Source of the DNA: Sphingobium sp. V4
GTDB lineage: Bacteria > Pseudomonadota > Alphaproteobacteria > Sphingomonadales > Sphingomonadaceae
Reading direction: 5' to 3'
Assembly (NCBI RefSeq): GCF_029590555.1
Contig: NZ_CP081001.1
Span: 248,001-312,000 of the forward strand
Length of the DNA: 64,000 bases
The first letter of the stretch is position 1. The number at the start of each line of letters is the position of its first letter. Shown here piece by piece: positions 28,684-38,185 of the stretch. The position numbers and the translations under genes are program-made. The notes beneath the pieces were generated by a model, which was given only the letters and a program-made list of their open reading frames with translations, was not told the origin of the DNA and did not search any database.

Positions 28684-29682
28684 TCAGAACAGGCGGGTCA
28701 GCCCGTAGAAGGCCGCGCCGATGATCGCGGCGGCGGGCAGGGTGACGACCCAGGCGACAATGATGCTCGACGCCACGTTCCAGCGCACCGCCGACAGGCG
28801 GCGGGACGCGCCCACGCCGACAATCGCGCCGGTGATGGTGTGAGTGGTGGACACCGGCACGCCCAGATGGGTGGCCAGGAACAGGGTGATCGCGCCGCCG
28901 GTTTCCGCGCAGAAACCCTGCGCCGGGGTCAGCCGGGTGATCTTCGACCCCATGGTGTGGACGATCTTCCACCCGCCCAGCAACGTGCCCAGGCCCATCG
29001 CCGCCTGGCAGCTGATGACTACCCAGAAGGGAACGTGGAACTCCCCGTTCAGCATCCCCTGAGAATAGAGGAGCACGGCGATGATCCCCATCGTCTTCTG
29101 TGCGTCATTGCCGCCATGGCCGAGCGAATAGAGCGAGGCGGAGACGAGCTGGAGCTTGCGGAACACATTGTCGGCGCCCTGCGGGGTGAAGCGGCGGAAA
29201 ATCCAGCTGATGAGCAGGACCAGCAGCAGCGCCAGCAGCAGGCCGATCGTGGGCGAAAGGACGATTGCGGCGCTGGTCTTGAACACGCCGCTCCACACCA
29301 CCGCGGTCAGGCCGGCCTTGGCGATCCCCGCGCCCAGCAGTCCGCCGATCAGCGCATGGCTGGACGAGGACGGGATACCGAGCCCCCAGGTAATGAGGTT
29401 CCAGGCGATCGCGCCCATCAGCGCGCCGAAGATCACCTGCGGGTCGATGATGCTGGCGTCGACGATGCCCTTGCCCACCGTCGTCGCGACATGCAGGCCA
29501 AAGAAGAGGAAGGCGATGAAGTTGAAGAAGGCGGCCCAGGCGACCGCATATTGCGGCTTCAGAACGCGGGTCGACACGATGGTGGCGATCGAGTTGGCTG
29601 CGTCGTGCAGGCCGTTCAGGAAGTCGAAGGCGAGCGCGACGCCGATCAGCGCGATCAGCAGCGGGAGGGCGATGGGGTCCAT
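28684..29682 (-). CDS. pit: Low-affinity inorganic phosphate transporter (Pit family)
   Basis: A 332-residue PiT-family permease with about 10 transmembrane helices. Both internal repeats carry the signature Asn/Asp motifs: FLNGLHDAANSIATIVSTRVLKP and GVPVSTTHTITGAIVGVGAS. It imports phosphate, usually as a metal-phosphate complex, with protons. It lies 12 bp downstream of the DUF47 (PhoU-like) coding region, the standard Pit accessory arrangement. Confidence 0.95.
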   Translation of the reverse strand: MDPIALPLLIALIGVALAFDFLNGLHDAANSIATIVSTRVLKPQYAVAWAAFFNFIAFLFFGLHVATTVGKGIVDASIIDPQVIFGALMGAIAWNLITWGLGIPSSSSHALIGGLLGAGIAKAGLTAVVWSGVFKTSAAIVLSPTIGLLLALLLVLLISWIFRRFTPQGADNVFRKLQLVSASLYSLGHGGNDAQKTMGIIAVLLYSQGMLNGEFHVPFWVVISCQAAMGLGTLLGGWKIVHTMGSKITRLTPAQGFCAETGGAITLFLATHLGVPVSTTHTITGAIVGVGASRRLSAVRWNVASSIIVAWVVTLPAAAIIGAAFYGLTRLF

Positions 29683-29694
29683 GGATATGAGCGG

Positions 29695-30810
29695 TCAGGC
29701 GTGGTCGATGACCAGCCCGGAAATCTCGTTGGCGACGTCCTCGAACCGGTCGGTCACCTTCTCCAGATGGCTGTAGATCTCGTTGCCGACAATGAAGTCC
29801 ATCGGGTTCCCGGCGCGGGCCTGTTCATAGAGCGCCTTGAGGCCGGCTTCATGAAGAATGTCGGCATGGCCCTCCAGCTTGACCAGTCGCTCGGTCAGGT
29901 CGTGGAGGCGTGAGGAATTGAGGTTGAGCGAGCGCAGCAGCGGCATGGCTTCGGCCGTGATGCGCGCGCATTCGACGATCAGCGCGCTCATGTCCTGCAT
30001 CTGCGAGGGAAATTCCTTCACGTCGAACAGCGCGATCGCCTTGGCGGTCTGGTTCATCTGGTCGATCGCGTCGTCCATAACGCCGATCAGGCCGGTGATG
30101 GCGCTGCGGTCGAACGGGGTGACGAAGATGCGGCGCACGTCCTGCAACACTTCGCGGATGATGTCGTCCGCCTCATGCTCCTGGTCGGAGATGGTCTTGA
30201 TATGCTCGGCCATGTCCGGCCCGCCCTTCAGCAGCTTCGCGAGCGCATCGGCGCCGGCGACCAGCGTCGTCGCATGATCCTCGAACTGCTCGAAGAAACG
30301 CCCCTGCTTGGGCATCAGCGCATGAAACCAGCGCAGCATTCCAGTCCTTTCACTTTGCTTCTCGCGTATCGCCAGCAGCAACCGGATGAACCAGCCCGGA
30401 TCGGCGGGCGGTTCGCGGAAGGCGGCGATGATCGATTTCAGGTCGGGTTCGTCGACGGCCCTTGCAGCTTCGGCGACGGGGAACCAGCGCAGTTCCCTTT
30501 GGCCCTGTTCGGGCCATTGCGTCAGGTGGCCCGTGACCGCAAGCGGAAAAACCTCAACCTCTGCCTCGCGCGACCCGCCCTTGCGGCGGCGCTTGTCATA
30601 GCGGTAGCGGCCGAGCGGGGCGGGGCAGGCAATGCCGTGGATGCCCGCTTCCTCATAGGCTTCCAGTTCGGCGGCGCGATGGCCGGCCAGCCCTTTGATC
30701 CGGTTGCCCTTTGGAATCACCCAGCGCCGCGTCTCACGCGAGGTGATCAGCAGGATCTGCATCGATCCGTCGGCAGCGGTGGTATAGGGCAGGGCGGCGA
30801 TCTGGCGCAT
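29695..30810 (-). CDS. NUDIX hydrolase - DUF47 (PhoU-like) fusion ORF
   Basis: A single 371-codon frame. Residues 1-150 are a NUDIX domain of the diphosphoinositol/polyphosphate kind (VIPKGNRIKGLAGHRAAELEAYEEAG); the canonical Arg before the catalytic EAYEE is Leu. Residues 158-371 are a complete DUF47/PhoU-like helical domain (MLRWFHALMPKQGRFFEQFEDHA...), the usual partner of Pit. The ATG at 30339 has its own AAAGGA ribosome site, so a free 214-residue DUF47 protein may also be made. No stop separates the domains. It forms an operon with pit. Confidence 0.85.
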   Translation of the reverse strand: MRQIAALPYTTAADGSMQILLITSRETRRWVIPKGNRIKGLAGHRAAELEAYEEAGIHGIACPAPLGRYRYDKRRRKGGSREAEVEVFPLAVTGHLTQWPEQGQRELRWFPVAEAARAVDEPDLKSIIAAFREPPADPGWFIRLLLAIREKQSERTGMLRWFHALMPKQGRFFEQFEDHATTLVAGADALAKLLKGGPDMAEHIKTISDQEHEADDIIREVLQDVRRIFVTPFDRSAITGLIGVMDDAIDQMNQTAKAIALFDVKEFPSQMQDMSALIVECARITAEAMPLLRSLNLNSSRLHDLTERLVKLEGHADILHEAGLKALYEQARAGNPMDFIVGNEIYSHLEKVTDRFEDVANEISGLVIDHA

Positions 30811-30867
30811 GGACCGCTTGTAACAATATTGTCATAATGCGCAATCACCTCCGCCCGCCCTCACGGC

Positions 30868-33051
30868 CTAGATGGAGAAGCGCGCCGTCACCCGGATGTC
30901 GCGGCCCGCGAGCGGAGCGAAATCCTTGAGCACGCTGGCGTGGCGGCGGGCCTCCACATCGAAGATATTGTTGGCCGACAGCATCAGCGTGGTGCGGTCA
31001 TTGCCGGCGAAGGGCTTGAATGAGAGCGACGCGTTGACCAGGGTGAAGCCATCGGTGGGCGTCTCGGTCGCGGCAATGCGGTCCTGCTCGAATACATGCT
31101 CGACTTCCGCTCGCGCGCTGATCCGGTCGCCCTGCGCCTCGATCCCGCCCAGCAGGCGCAGGGGAGGGATGCGCGGAGCGGGGCCACTGCCCTTGATGGT
31201 GGCGCGGACATAGTCGGCAACGCCGTCCAGGTTGATGGCGTAGCCGCCCAGTTGCGCCAGCTTCACCGATCCTTCGGCCTCGAAGCCATAATAGCGGGCA
31301 TCGGCCTGGGCATAGGCGTAGCAGGGGAACTCCATCTCCGCCCCGCCATTGGCCGCCTGGCACACGCTGTCGTCGACGACCGAGTCATAGATATAGCCGT
31401 CGAACCAGTTGTGATAGGCTGCAAAGCTGACGCTATAGCCTTCGCCTTTGCCGCGCAGCGTGGCTTCGGCGCCCCAGCTCTTTTCCTTGCCGAAGCGCGG
31501 GTCGCCCAGTTCGAACGCCTGGGTTCCTGCATGATTGCCGCGCGCGAACAACTCCTCGGCCGAGGGCGCGCGTTCGCTGCGCGAGAGGTTGAGGCCAGCC
31601 CGCCAGCCCGGCACGATCTCCTGGCTGATGCCGACGGAGCCGGACAGCGCGTTGAAGCTGCGCTGATAGCCACCCACGAACAGGTCGGCATCGGCGTTGG
31701 AGGAAAGATCGGTATGTTCGTAGCGCGCCCCCGCCTCGATCCGTGTGCGGCCAAGGTCCAGCGATTGAAGCGTGAAGACACCGATCTGGTTGGTCTCGTT
31801 CTTCGGCAGGAATTTCTCTTCGCCGACCGCTTCGAACCGGCGGGTGAAGAACTGCGCGCCGAACGCGCCATCCCAGCCCCCCTGGCGCGCCTGGATGAAT
31901 TCCAGCCGGCTTTCCATCGACTGGTTGTAGAAGGTCGTACCGACCTCGCCGCTGGGTTCGATTTCCTGATGCTGGTAATCCGCGAAACCCGCGCGCAGGC
32001 GGATGCTGTCGAGGAAGCCGCCACCCGTCGCCACCTCGCCGCGCAGGTCGGCTCGGGTCTGCTTCATCGCCAACGTCACATCCTCATGGGTGTGGCCCGG
32101 TTCGTCGTCATGACCATGATCGTCAGTATCCTCCGCGACGTCGATCCGCGACGGCACGCCATAGCGATTTTCGCTGTGCGAAACCGACACGCCCAGATTG
32201 CCGCCGTCGCCGACATAGGCGAAGCCGCCCGCCACTTCCCATGTTTCGGCGGCGGTGTTGGGCAGCTTGCCCTTCCATTGGCCGTCCTCGCGGATTTCCG
32301 GGTCGTTCGACTGGGCGGCCAGCGCCCGCATCGGCTTGGACAATATATAGCCGCCAGTGCGCAGATCGTCGGTCTTGGTCCAGCTGCCGTCGACATGGAC
32401 GACGAAATTCTCCGCCAGCGGCGCTTCTATTTCACCGCTCAGCGTGCGCTCGTTCGCGGCGCTGCCATAGGTGGCGATGCCCTCGACATGGATCGGTTCG
32501 TCCGGCACGCGGCGCGGGATACGGCTGTCGATCACATTGACCACGCCGCCGATCGCCGACGATCCGTAAAGCAGCGCCGCGGGGCCACGCAATATCTCGA
32601 TCCGGTCGGCGGTCAGCGGATTGATGGCGACGGCATGGTCGACCGAGGTGTTGGATACGTCGAAACTGCCGATGCCGTCGGTCAGGATGCGGACGCGCTC
32701 CCCCTGGAAGCCGCGCAGGATCGGGCGCGAGGCATTGGGACCGAAGCTGGTGGCCGACACGCCGGGCTGGCGCGCCAGCGTCTCGCCGATGCTGGGGCGC
32801 AGGTCGCGGGTCAGCTTCTCGCCGGTCAGGACCGACGTGCCCGACAATATGTCGCCCTGTCGGCGCGGGATCAGCGCAGTGACGACGATATCGGCCTTCG
32901 CATCGTCATGATAGGCTTGGTCGGGGGCTGCGGTGTCGGCCGGCGCCTGTGCCAAGGCGGGGGAGGCGAGACAGGCGGCGGCCAGATACAGGCCGTAGGG
33001 ATATAGGGCGGACGAGGCGCAACCGGCACGAAGCGAAGAAAAACGGGACAT
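30868..33051 (-). CDS. TonB-dependent receptor, ZnuD-like zinc uptake
   Basis: A 727-residue outer-membrane receptor: signal peptide to about residue 35, plug domain with LARQPGVSATSFGPNASRPILRGFQGERVRILTDGIG and IEILRGPAALLYGSSAIGGVVNVID, then a 22-strand barrel ending ARFSI. An external loop near residues 308-323 is His/Asp-rich (H312, H314, H320, H322), as in the zinc receptor ZnuD. A Zur-box-like palindrome lies upstream (33104-33120). Import of zinc is inferred from both features; other metals or metallophores are possible. Confidence 0.88.
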   Translation of the reverse strand: MSRFSSLRAGCASSALYPYGLYLAAACLASPALAQAPADTAAPDQAYHDDAKADIVVTALIPRRQGDILSGTSVLTGEKLTRDLRPSIGETLARQPGVSATSFGPNASRPILRGFQGERVRILTDGIGSFDVSNTSVDHAVAINPLTADRIEILRGPAALLYGSSAIGGVVNVIDSRIPRRVPDEPIHVEGIATYGSAANERTLSGEIEAPLAENFVVHVDGSWTKTDDLRTGGYILSKPMRALAAQSNDPEIREDGQWKGKLPNTAAETWEVAGGFAYVGDGGNLGVSVSHSENRYGVPSRIDVAEDTDDHGHDDEPGHTHEDVTLAMKQTRADLRGEVATGGGFLDSIRLRAGFADYQHQEIEPSGEVGTTFYNQSMESRLEFIQARQGGWDGAFGAQFFTRRFEAVGEEKFLPKNETNQIGVFTLQSLDLGRTRIEAGARYEHTDLSSNADADLFVGGYQRSFNALSGSVGISQEIVPGWRAGLNLSRSERAPSAEELFARGNHAGTQAFELGDPRFGKEKSWGAEATLRGKGEGYSVSFAAYHNWFDGYIYDSVVDDSVCQAANGGAEMEFPCYAYAQADARYYGFEAEGSVKLAQLGGYAINLDGVADYVRATIKGSGPAPRIPPLRLLGGIEAQGDRISARAEVEHVFEQDRIAATETPTDGFTLVNASLSFKPFAGNDRTTLMLSANNIFDVEARRHASVLKDFAPLAGRDIRVTARFSI

Positions 33052-33103
33052 TGGGGACTGTCATCCTTGGGCAATCGCGAAAGAGGATGAGACCCTGTAT
33101 CTA

Positions 33104-33120
33104 GCATGTTACAACATATC
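33104..33120. promoter_or_regulatory. Zur-box-like palindrome
   Basis: GCATGTTACAACATATC is nearly palindromic around ATGTT/AACAT and resembles the alphaproteobacterial Zur consensus (TATGTTATAACATA core, from memory). It lies 53 bp upstream of the ZnuD-like receptor start. Confidence 0.65.
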
Positions 33121-33231
33121 AATACCAGTTCGCCGCGTTTTTGTCGCGGGGCATCATGTTGGACGGATGAGCGAGGCCGATCCACCATGCGCGGCGCGAA
33201 CCGCCGTTGCCCTGGCAAGCGGCGCCATGCT

Positions 33232-34173
33232 TCAGAGAAACAGAAATTCTGCCAGAGCCTCGACGGCCGGCGTCTCGCCCGCTTTAGGGCCGAGCGCCTG
33301 TCTGATCTCGATCGGGGGGAGGGGCATGTCGAGCGGCAGACGGCTGATTCCCGCCATTCGCCCCAGGTCGCGGGCGAGCGCGCCGAAGGCCGGGAACAAG
33401 CCCGCGCCCTTGCGCAGTGCCGACATCACTGCGAACATATCATCGCTTTCCAAGGCCATTGGTCCCAGCCGCGCGCGACCGCGCTCCAGCGCGTCAGCGA
33501 TGATCGCGCGGGTGGCGTTGCGCCGGTCCATCGCGATCATCGGGCTGATTGCGAGATCATCCCGCGACACGATGTCCGCGCGCGCCAGCGGATGCGCCGC
33601 GCCGGCATAGAGGTTGAGCTGCTCCGACCAGCCATAGCGCGAGGGAAAGGCGTCCGGCGCGCTCAACGCATAGAAATAGGCGATGTCCGCGCCGCCATGC
33701 CGCAGCGCTGCCGCGGCATCTTCGGCCGACTGGACATGCAGGTCGAGCGTGATCGCGATATCCTCGTTCGCCGCCTCGAAGGCTGATAATTTCTCCTGCA
33801 ACTGGCCGAAGACCGGCGCTGGGGCGGCGAGAAGGATCGTCCGGCGCGGCGGTTCGGTGGATGTGGGGCGGACCAGCGTCGCGGGCAGGACGACAGGGTC
33901 GGTTGGCGGCGGCGACGCAGGATCGTCAGGTGCGTCGGCCTCGTCCTGCGTCAACTGGGTCATGGCCTGCGCGGTCTTGCGCCCCGCCGGGGTCAACCGC
34001 GCCGCGCCCTCCAGATCGTCGAACAGCCGGTACCCCAGCCGCATCTCCAATGACGCCATGTCGCGCGCGATCGCTTCTGCCGGCACCCCCAGCATGATTG
34101 CGCAGCGAGCGAGGCTTCCGGCCGCAACCATCTGCGCGAAAAGGTCAAGTTGGCGCAGGGAGGGGCGATCCAT
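33232..34173 (-). CDS. LysR-type transcriptional regulator
   Basis: A 313-residue protein. The N-terminal winged helix (residues 5-63: LRQLDLFAQMVAAGSLARCAIMLGVPAEAIARDMASLEMRLGYRLFDD) has the LysR layout but a less canonical recognition helix. A Pro/Asp-rich linker (81-105) leads to a periplasmic-binding-protein-like effector domain (TILLAAPAPVFGQLQEKLSAFE... LPLDMPLPPIEIRQAL). The target and effector are unknown. Confidence 0.8.
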   Translation of the reverse strand: MDRPSLRQLDLFAQMVAAGSLARCAIMLGVPAEAIARDMASLEMRLGYRLFDDLEGAARLTPAGRKTAQAMTQLTQDEADAPDDPASPPPTDPVVLPATLVRPTSTEPPRRTILLAAPAPVFGQLQEKLSAFEAANEDIAITLDLHVQSAEDAAAALRHGGADIAYFYALSAPDAFPSRYGWSEQLNLYAGAAHPLARADIVSRDDLAISPMIAMDRRNATRAIIADALERGRARLGPMALESDDMFAVMSALRKGAGLFPAFGALARDLGRMAGISRLPLDMPLPPIEIRQALGPKAGETPAVEALAEFLFL

Positions 34174-34259
34174 GACCGCCTGATAGAGGAAATGCGGAAG
34201 ATGGGTAAGGGTGATCTTGACGAGACCCCTGCGATGATGGCAGGGCGCTCTCCTGCCGG

Positions 34260-34333
34260 GCGGGTATAGCTCAATGGTAGAGCACTAGCCTTCCAAGCTT
34301 GTGATGCGGGTTCGATCCCCGCTACCCGCTCCA
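34260..34333 (+). tRNA. tRNA-Gly(TCC)
   Basis: 74 nt with an encoded CCA. Acceptor GCGGGTA pairs with TACCCGC; D arm GCTC-AATGGTA-GAGC; anticodon loop CTTCCAA (anticodon TCC); T arm GCGGG-TTCGATC-CCCGC. One U-U mismatch occurs in the anticodon stem. TTGACG lies about 40 bp upstream as a possible -35. Confidence 0.95.
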
Positions 34334-34341
34334 GCCCTTCC

Positions 34342-35337
34342 TTATTCTTCCTTCGCCGGCGGACCCGAGCTTCCGCGTTCGATCAGCGTGAACTGGAATT
34401 CCGGGGCGTCGAGCGGGCCGGCGGCCAGTGCGTCGATTACGCAGCGACCCATATCCTCCAGCGGCTGGCGCACGGTGGTCAGCGGCGGCCAGGAGGTGAG
34501 GCTGGCCGTCGTGTCGTCGAAGCCCGTCACCGAGAGATCCTCCGGCACGCGCAGGCCGATGCGATGCGCCAGCGTCAGCACGCCCAGCGCCATTTCGTCA
34601 TTGGTGGCAAAGACCGCGGTCGGCGGCTGGGGCTGGGCGAGCAGCGCCTCGCCTGCCTCGATGCCGGAGGCGAAATCGAACCGGCCAGGTACGAACAGGG
34701 CTTCGTCCACGGCGATCCCGGCGGCGGCCAACCCCTCGCGAAACCCCTCGACACGGCGCAGCGCGGCGTGGTGGGTTGCGGGCGGGGTGATGACGCCGAT
34801 GCGCCGATGGCCAAGGCCGATGAGATGATCGGCCATCATCCGGCCAGCCGCCTGCTCGGGCGTGCGGATGGTGAAGCTTGGCGCGTCCACCGAACCCGCG
34901 ATCCGGGCACAGGGCAGCTTCATTTCCGCCAGCCGCTCCAGCAGCCCAACATCGTCCGACAGCGGGGGCACCAGCAGCACGCCGTCCGGGCGCAGTGCCG
35001 CGACCAGCCGTTCCAGCACCTCGAACCGTTCCTCCGCACGGGGTGAGATCGGCTCCACCACCAGATGATAGCCCAATTCCCGACAGCGCCAGGCTGCGCC
35101 GATCTGGATGCGGCTGACATAGCCGGGGGCAGGGTTGTTATAGAGAAAGGCGATCATGAAGGAGCGCCCGCCCGCGAGCCGTCGCGCCGACTGGTTGGGG
35201 CGATAGCCAAGCTGATCGATCGCCGCCTGGACGCGTTCGCGCAGTTCGTCGCTGACATTGGGCGCCTTGTTGACGACGCGTGACACCGTCTTGATCGAAA
35301 CCTTGGCGCGGGCGGCGACGTCGTGGATGCTCGTCAT
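34342..35337 (-). CDS. LacI/GalR family transcriptional regulator
   Basis: A 331-residue repressor from the ATG at 35337. The LacI HTH and hinge are canonical (TSIHDVAARAKVSIKTVSRVVNKAPNVSDELRERVQAAIDQLGYRPNQSARRLAGG), followed by a type I periplasmic-binding-protein effector domain (IAFLYNNPAPGYVSRIQIGA, GVLLVPPLSDD, PTAVFATNDEMALGVL, DLSVTGFDDTTASL). A sugar is the likely inducer. No sugar-use genes are adjacent. It is convergent with tRNA-Gly, only 8 bp away. Confidence 0.93.
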   Translation of the reverse strand: MTSIHDVAARAKVSIKTVSRVVNKAPNVSDELRERVQAAIDQLGYRPNQSARRLAGGRSFMIAFLYNNPAPGYVSRIQIGAAWRCRELGYHLVVEPISPRAEERFEVLERLVAALRPDGVLLVPPLSDDVGLLERLAEMKLPCARIAGSVDAPSFTIRTPEQAAGRMMADHLIGLGHRRIGVITPPATHHAALRRVEGFREGLAAAGIAVDEALFVPGRFDFASGIEAGEALLAQPQPPTAVFATNDEMALGVLTLAHRIGLRVPEDLSVTGFDDTTASLTSWPPLTTVRQPLEDMGRCVIDALAAGPLDAPEFQFTLIERGSSGPPAKEE

Positions 35338-35429
35338 GGGATACTTGGCTCGGGACGCTGGGAAAAGGTTGTCATGCCCGGATTTCGGGCCTCTTGGCAA
35401 GATGCGGTCCCCGGCCCTATGCTGCGCGC

Positions 35430-35636
35430 ATGAGCAACGTCATCAACCTGCGCCAGGCGCGAAAGGCGAAAGCACGCGCCGACAAGGCGAGCCAGGCGGA
35501 GGTCAATCGCGTGAAGTTCGGCCGAAGCAAGGCGCAGCGGGTCGCCGACGCGGCGGATGAAAAGGCGCGGATTGCTCTGCTGGAAGGCGCGCGACGCGAA
35601 AAGACAAACGGTCAGGCGGACGCAGAAGAATCATAG
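35430..35636 (+). CDS. DUF4169 family protein
   Basis: A 68-residue basic protein beginning MSNVINLRQARKAKARADKASQAEVNRVKFGRSKAQR, the typical DUF4169 pattern of N-L-R-x-x-R-K followed by an Arg/Lys/Ala-rich helix. It is small and charged, with no enzymatic motif. Function unknown. The ATG at 35430 fits the family N-terminus. It is divergent from the LacI-type gene. Confidence 0.8.
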   Translation: MSNVINLRQARKAKARADKASQAEVNRVKFGRSKAQRVADAADEKARIALLEGARREKTNGQADAEES

Positions 35637-35676
35637 TATCGAGCTCATCGAGTATCATGAGTTTCGTCAATGTTCG

Positions 35677-35694
35677 GTTCATCTTCAGATGAAC
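35677..35694. promoter_or_regulatory. Perfect 8-bp inverted repeat
   Basis: GTTCATCT and AGATGAAC flank TC, 103 bp upstream of the Pro/Ala-rich envelope gene. It may be an operator. TTATTAATATTGTT follows and could include promoter elements. Confidence 0.4.
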
Positions 35695-35796
35695 GCTTAT
35701 TAATATTGTTCGGCACGGCGCGGGCCTTGCTCGATTCATCCCGATTCTGATCGAATGGGTGAGATTAATCACCCGTTCGGCGGTTTCATTGCCGCT

Positions 35797-36780
35797 ATGA
35801 CTGGACATATTCGCACCATTCGCCCCGCCAGGGCCGCGATCGCCGCTGTTCTGGCCCTCAGTGCAACCCCGCTATTCGCGCAGACTGTCGCGCCGCCGCT
35901 GGTAGCCCCCACGACCGTGCCGGACGCGCCGACGCCCGCGGCGACGCCCATGCCGGTAGCTCCCGCAACCACGCCATCGCCGGTATTCAAGCCCAGCGCT
36001 CCGGTGGTGCAGGCCACCCCGCCCCTGGAAGAGCGCATCGCCGTCGCGACCGCCGCAGCAGAGGCGGAACAGGGCGCGCAACCGGCCGCCCGCCGCACGG
36101 CAGAGGCGAGGCCGCAGCCCCGGCCGGCGTCCCGCGCCGAACGCATGACGGAGCGGGCGCCGGCGCCCGCTCCACAGTCTGCCCCTGCATCTCCGCCCGT
36201 TGCGGCGGAACCTGTCCTGCCTGCTCCTGCTCCTGCGCCCGTCGAGGCCGCCACGGGCGATCCGGTTGTCACGCCCGCGACCACGCCCCAGTCGGGGCGG
36301 ACGGACGATGCGCTCCTATGGGCACTGGGCGGCGGTGCGCTGCTGCTGCTGGGGCTGGGCGGGGCGGCGATGATGCGTCGTCGTCGACCGGAGGAAGATT
36401 ATGCCGGCCCGGTGCGCGCGCTTGAACCCTCGCTGATCCCCGCCGTCGCAATGACGCCCGCGCCGGCACGCCCGATGGTCGCCCGTCCGGCCATGGCCCC
36501 TATGGCGGCGATGCCAGCCGATGCGACGCTTGAGGCGATGGTCGCCGCGCCGCCCAGCGCGGACAATCCCTTCACCACCCGGACTAAGCGCCTGCGCCGC
36601 GCCAAGTTCCTGCTGGCCGAGCGAGCGATGGAAGCGGCGCCCCATGTCCCGCCACAGACGGTCCATGCCGAACCGGTCCCTGCGTCGGCCCCCTTGTCGG
36701 CCTTGGACCGCAGCCAGACTGTCTATCGCTTCGGTGCGGATCGCCAGCGGCCGGGCTTCGGCAAGCCGCGCACAAGCTGA
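35797..36780 (+). CDS. Pro/Ala-rich membrane-anchored protein, hypothetical
   Basis: A 327-residue protein from the ATG at 35797 (another ATG at 35755 would extend the N-terminus by 14). A signal-like segment (AAIAAVLALSATPLFAQ) is followed by about 150 residues of Pro/Ala/Thr-rich low complexity, a transmembrane helix (LLWALGGGALLLLGLGGAAMM) with RRRR stop-transfer, and a second Pro/Ala-rich cytoplasmic tail. The layout recalls envelope linkers but no domain is recognised. Ended by a strong terminator. Confidence 0.7.
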   Translation: MTGHIRTIRPARAAIAAVLALSATPLFAQTVAPPLVAPTTVPDAPTPAATPMPVAPATTPSPVFKPSAPVVQATPPLEERIAVATAAAEAEQGAQPAARRTAEARPQPRPASRAERMTERAPAPAPQSAPASPPVAAEPVLPAPAPAPVEAATGDPVVTPATTPQSGRTDDALLWALGGGALLLLGLGGAAMMRRRRPEEDYAGPVRALEPSLIPAVAMTPAPARPMVARPAMAPMAAMPADATLEAMVAAPPSADNPFTTRTKRLRRAKFLLAERAMEAAPHVPPQTVHAEPVPASAPLSALDRSQTVYRFGADRQRPGFGKPRTS

Positions 36781-36794
36781 CCGACCATCCGCGT

Positions 36795-36840
36795 GACATG
36801 AAGAAAGCCGGGCGTCGGAACGCCCGGCTTTCTTCATGTC
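36795..36840. terminator. Strong bidirectional-looking terminator
   Basis: A 20-bp perfect stem: 36795-36814 pairs with 36821-36840 around TCGGAA. AAGAAAG/CTTTCTT lies within the stem, giving a partial T tract on both strands. It follows the gene ending at 36780. Confidence 0.85.
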
Positions 36841-36920
36841 CGGTTGCGCTTTGGCGGCTTGCCTGATACCGGGCGCGCGCATCAATTCCGCGTCCTTCTG
36901 CACGAAAAGAGTCGCCGCCC

Positions 36921-38138
36921 ATGTCCGACAAGATCAACCGTATCGTCCTCGCCTTTTCCGGTGGTCTCGACACCAGCGTGATCCTGAAATGGCTCCAGCA
37001 GACCTACCAGTGCGAAGTGGTGACCTTCACCGCCGATCTGGGGCAGGGCGAGGAGCTGGAACCGGCCCGCGCCAAGGCCCGCCTGATGGGGGTCAAGGAA
37101 GAGCATATCTTCATCGACGACCTGCGCGAGGAATTCGTGAAGGATTATGTCTTCCCGATGATGCGCTCCAACGCGCTTTATGAAGGTCTCTACCTGCTCG
37201 GCACCTCGATCGCCCGTCCGCTGATCGCCAAGCGCCAGATCGAGATCGCGAAGATGGTGGGCGCCGACGCGGTGTCGCACGGCGCGACCGGCAAGGGTAA
37301 CGATCAGGTCCGCTTCGAACTTGGCTATTATGGTCTCGCCCCCGACATCAAGGTGATCGCGCCCTGGCGCGAATGGGATCTGGCCAGCCGCACCAAGCTG
37401 ATCGAATTCGCCGAGAAGCACCAGATTCCGATTCCGCGCGACAAGCGTGGCGAAAGCCCCTTCTCGACCGATGCGAACATGCTGCACACTTCGTCGGAAG
37501 GCAAAGTGTTGGAGGATCCGTGGGAGGAAACCCCGGATTATGTCTATTCGCGTACGGTGAACCCGGAAGACGCGCCCGACGCGCCCGAATATATCACGAT
37601 CGATTTCGAGCGCGGCGATGGCGTCGCGATCAACGGCGTCGGCATGTCGCCCGCGACGCTGCTCGAAACGCTGAATGACTATGGCCGCAAGCATGGTATC
37701 GGTCGGCTCGACCTGGTGGAAAACCGCTTCGTCGGCATGAAGTCGCGCGGCATGTACGAGACGCCGGGCGGCACCATCTATCACCTCGCCCATCGCGGTA
37801 TCGAGCAGTTGACGCTCGACCGTGGCGCCGCGCACCTGAAGGACGAACTGGCGCCGCGCTATGCCGAACTTATCTATAACGGCTTCTGGTTCAGCCCCGA
37901 GCGGGAGATGCTCCAGGCTGCGATCGACCATAGCCAGGAAAAGGTGACGGGCACCGTCCGCCTCAAGCTCTACAAGGGCGGCGTCTATGTCGTCGGCCGG
38001 AAGTCGCCCTATTCGCTCTACAGCGAGAAGGTCGTGACCTTCGAGGATGACGCGGGCGCCTATGACCAGCGCGATGCGGCTGGCTTCATCAAGCTCAATG
38101 CGCTGCGGCTTCGTTTGCTGGGACGGCGCGATCGTTGA
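36921..38138 (+). CDS. argG: Argininosuccinate synthase
   Basis: A 405-residue enzyme joining citrulline and aspartate with ATP in arginine synthesis. The N-terminal ATP pyrophosphatase loop [17 protein letters not shown] is intact, as are [33 protein letters not shown] and the C-terminal [25 protein letters not shown]. The length is standard. It is monocistronic. Confidence 0.97.
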   Translation: MSDKINRIVLAFSGGLDTSVILKWLQQTYQCEVVTFTADLGQGEELEPARAKARLMGVKEEHIFIDDLREEFVKDYVFPMMRSNALYEGLYLLGTSIARPLIAKRQIEIAKMVGADAVSHGATGKGNDQVRFELGYYGLAPDIKVIAPWREWDLASRTKLIEFAEKHQIPIPRDKRGESPFSTDANMLHTSSEGKVLEDPWEETPDYVYSRTVNPEDAPDAPEYITIDFERGDGVAINGVGMSPATLLETLNDYGRKHGIGRLDLVENRFVGMKSRGMYETPGGTIYHLAHRGIEQLTLDRGAAHLKDELAPRYAELIYNGFWFSPEREMLQAAIDHSQEKVTGTVRLKLYKGGVYVVGRKSPYSLYSEKVVTFEDDAGAYDQRDAAGFIKLNALRLRLLGRRDR

Positions 38139-38146
38139 GATCGCGA

Positions 38147-38185
38147 TGCCGCCCGTTACAATTCGCGACAAACAAGCGGGCGGCA
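38147..38185. repeat. Inverted repeat after argG
   Basis: TGCCGCCCG (38147-38155) and CGGGCGGCA (38177-38185) are perfect reverse complements around a 21-base AT-richer loop. It may act as an argG terminator or as a regulatory site for the EF-hand gene at 38275. Confidence 0.5.

Noticed and set aside
31096-33006. Plus-strand frame of about 636 codons opposite the TonB receptor
   Set aside because: Composition is that of a complementary-strand shadow, and the receptor motifs on the minus strand are decisive.
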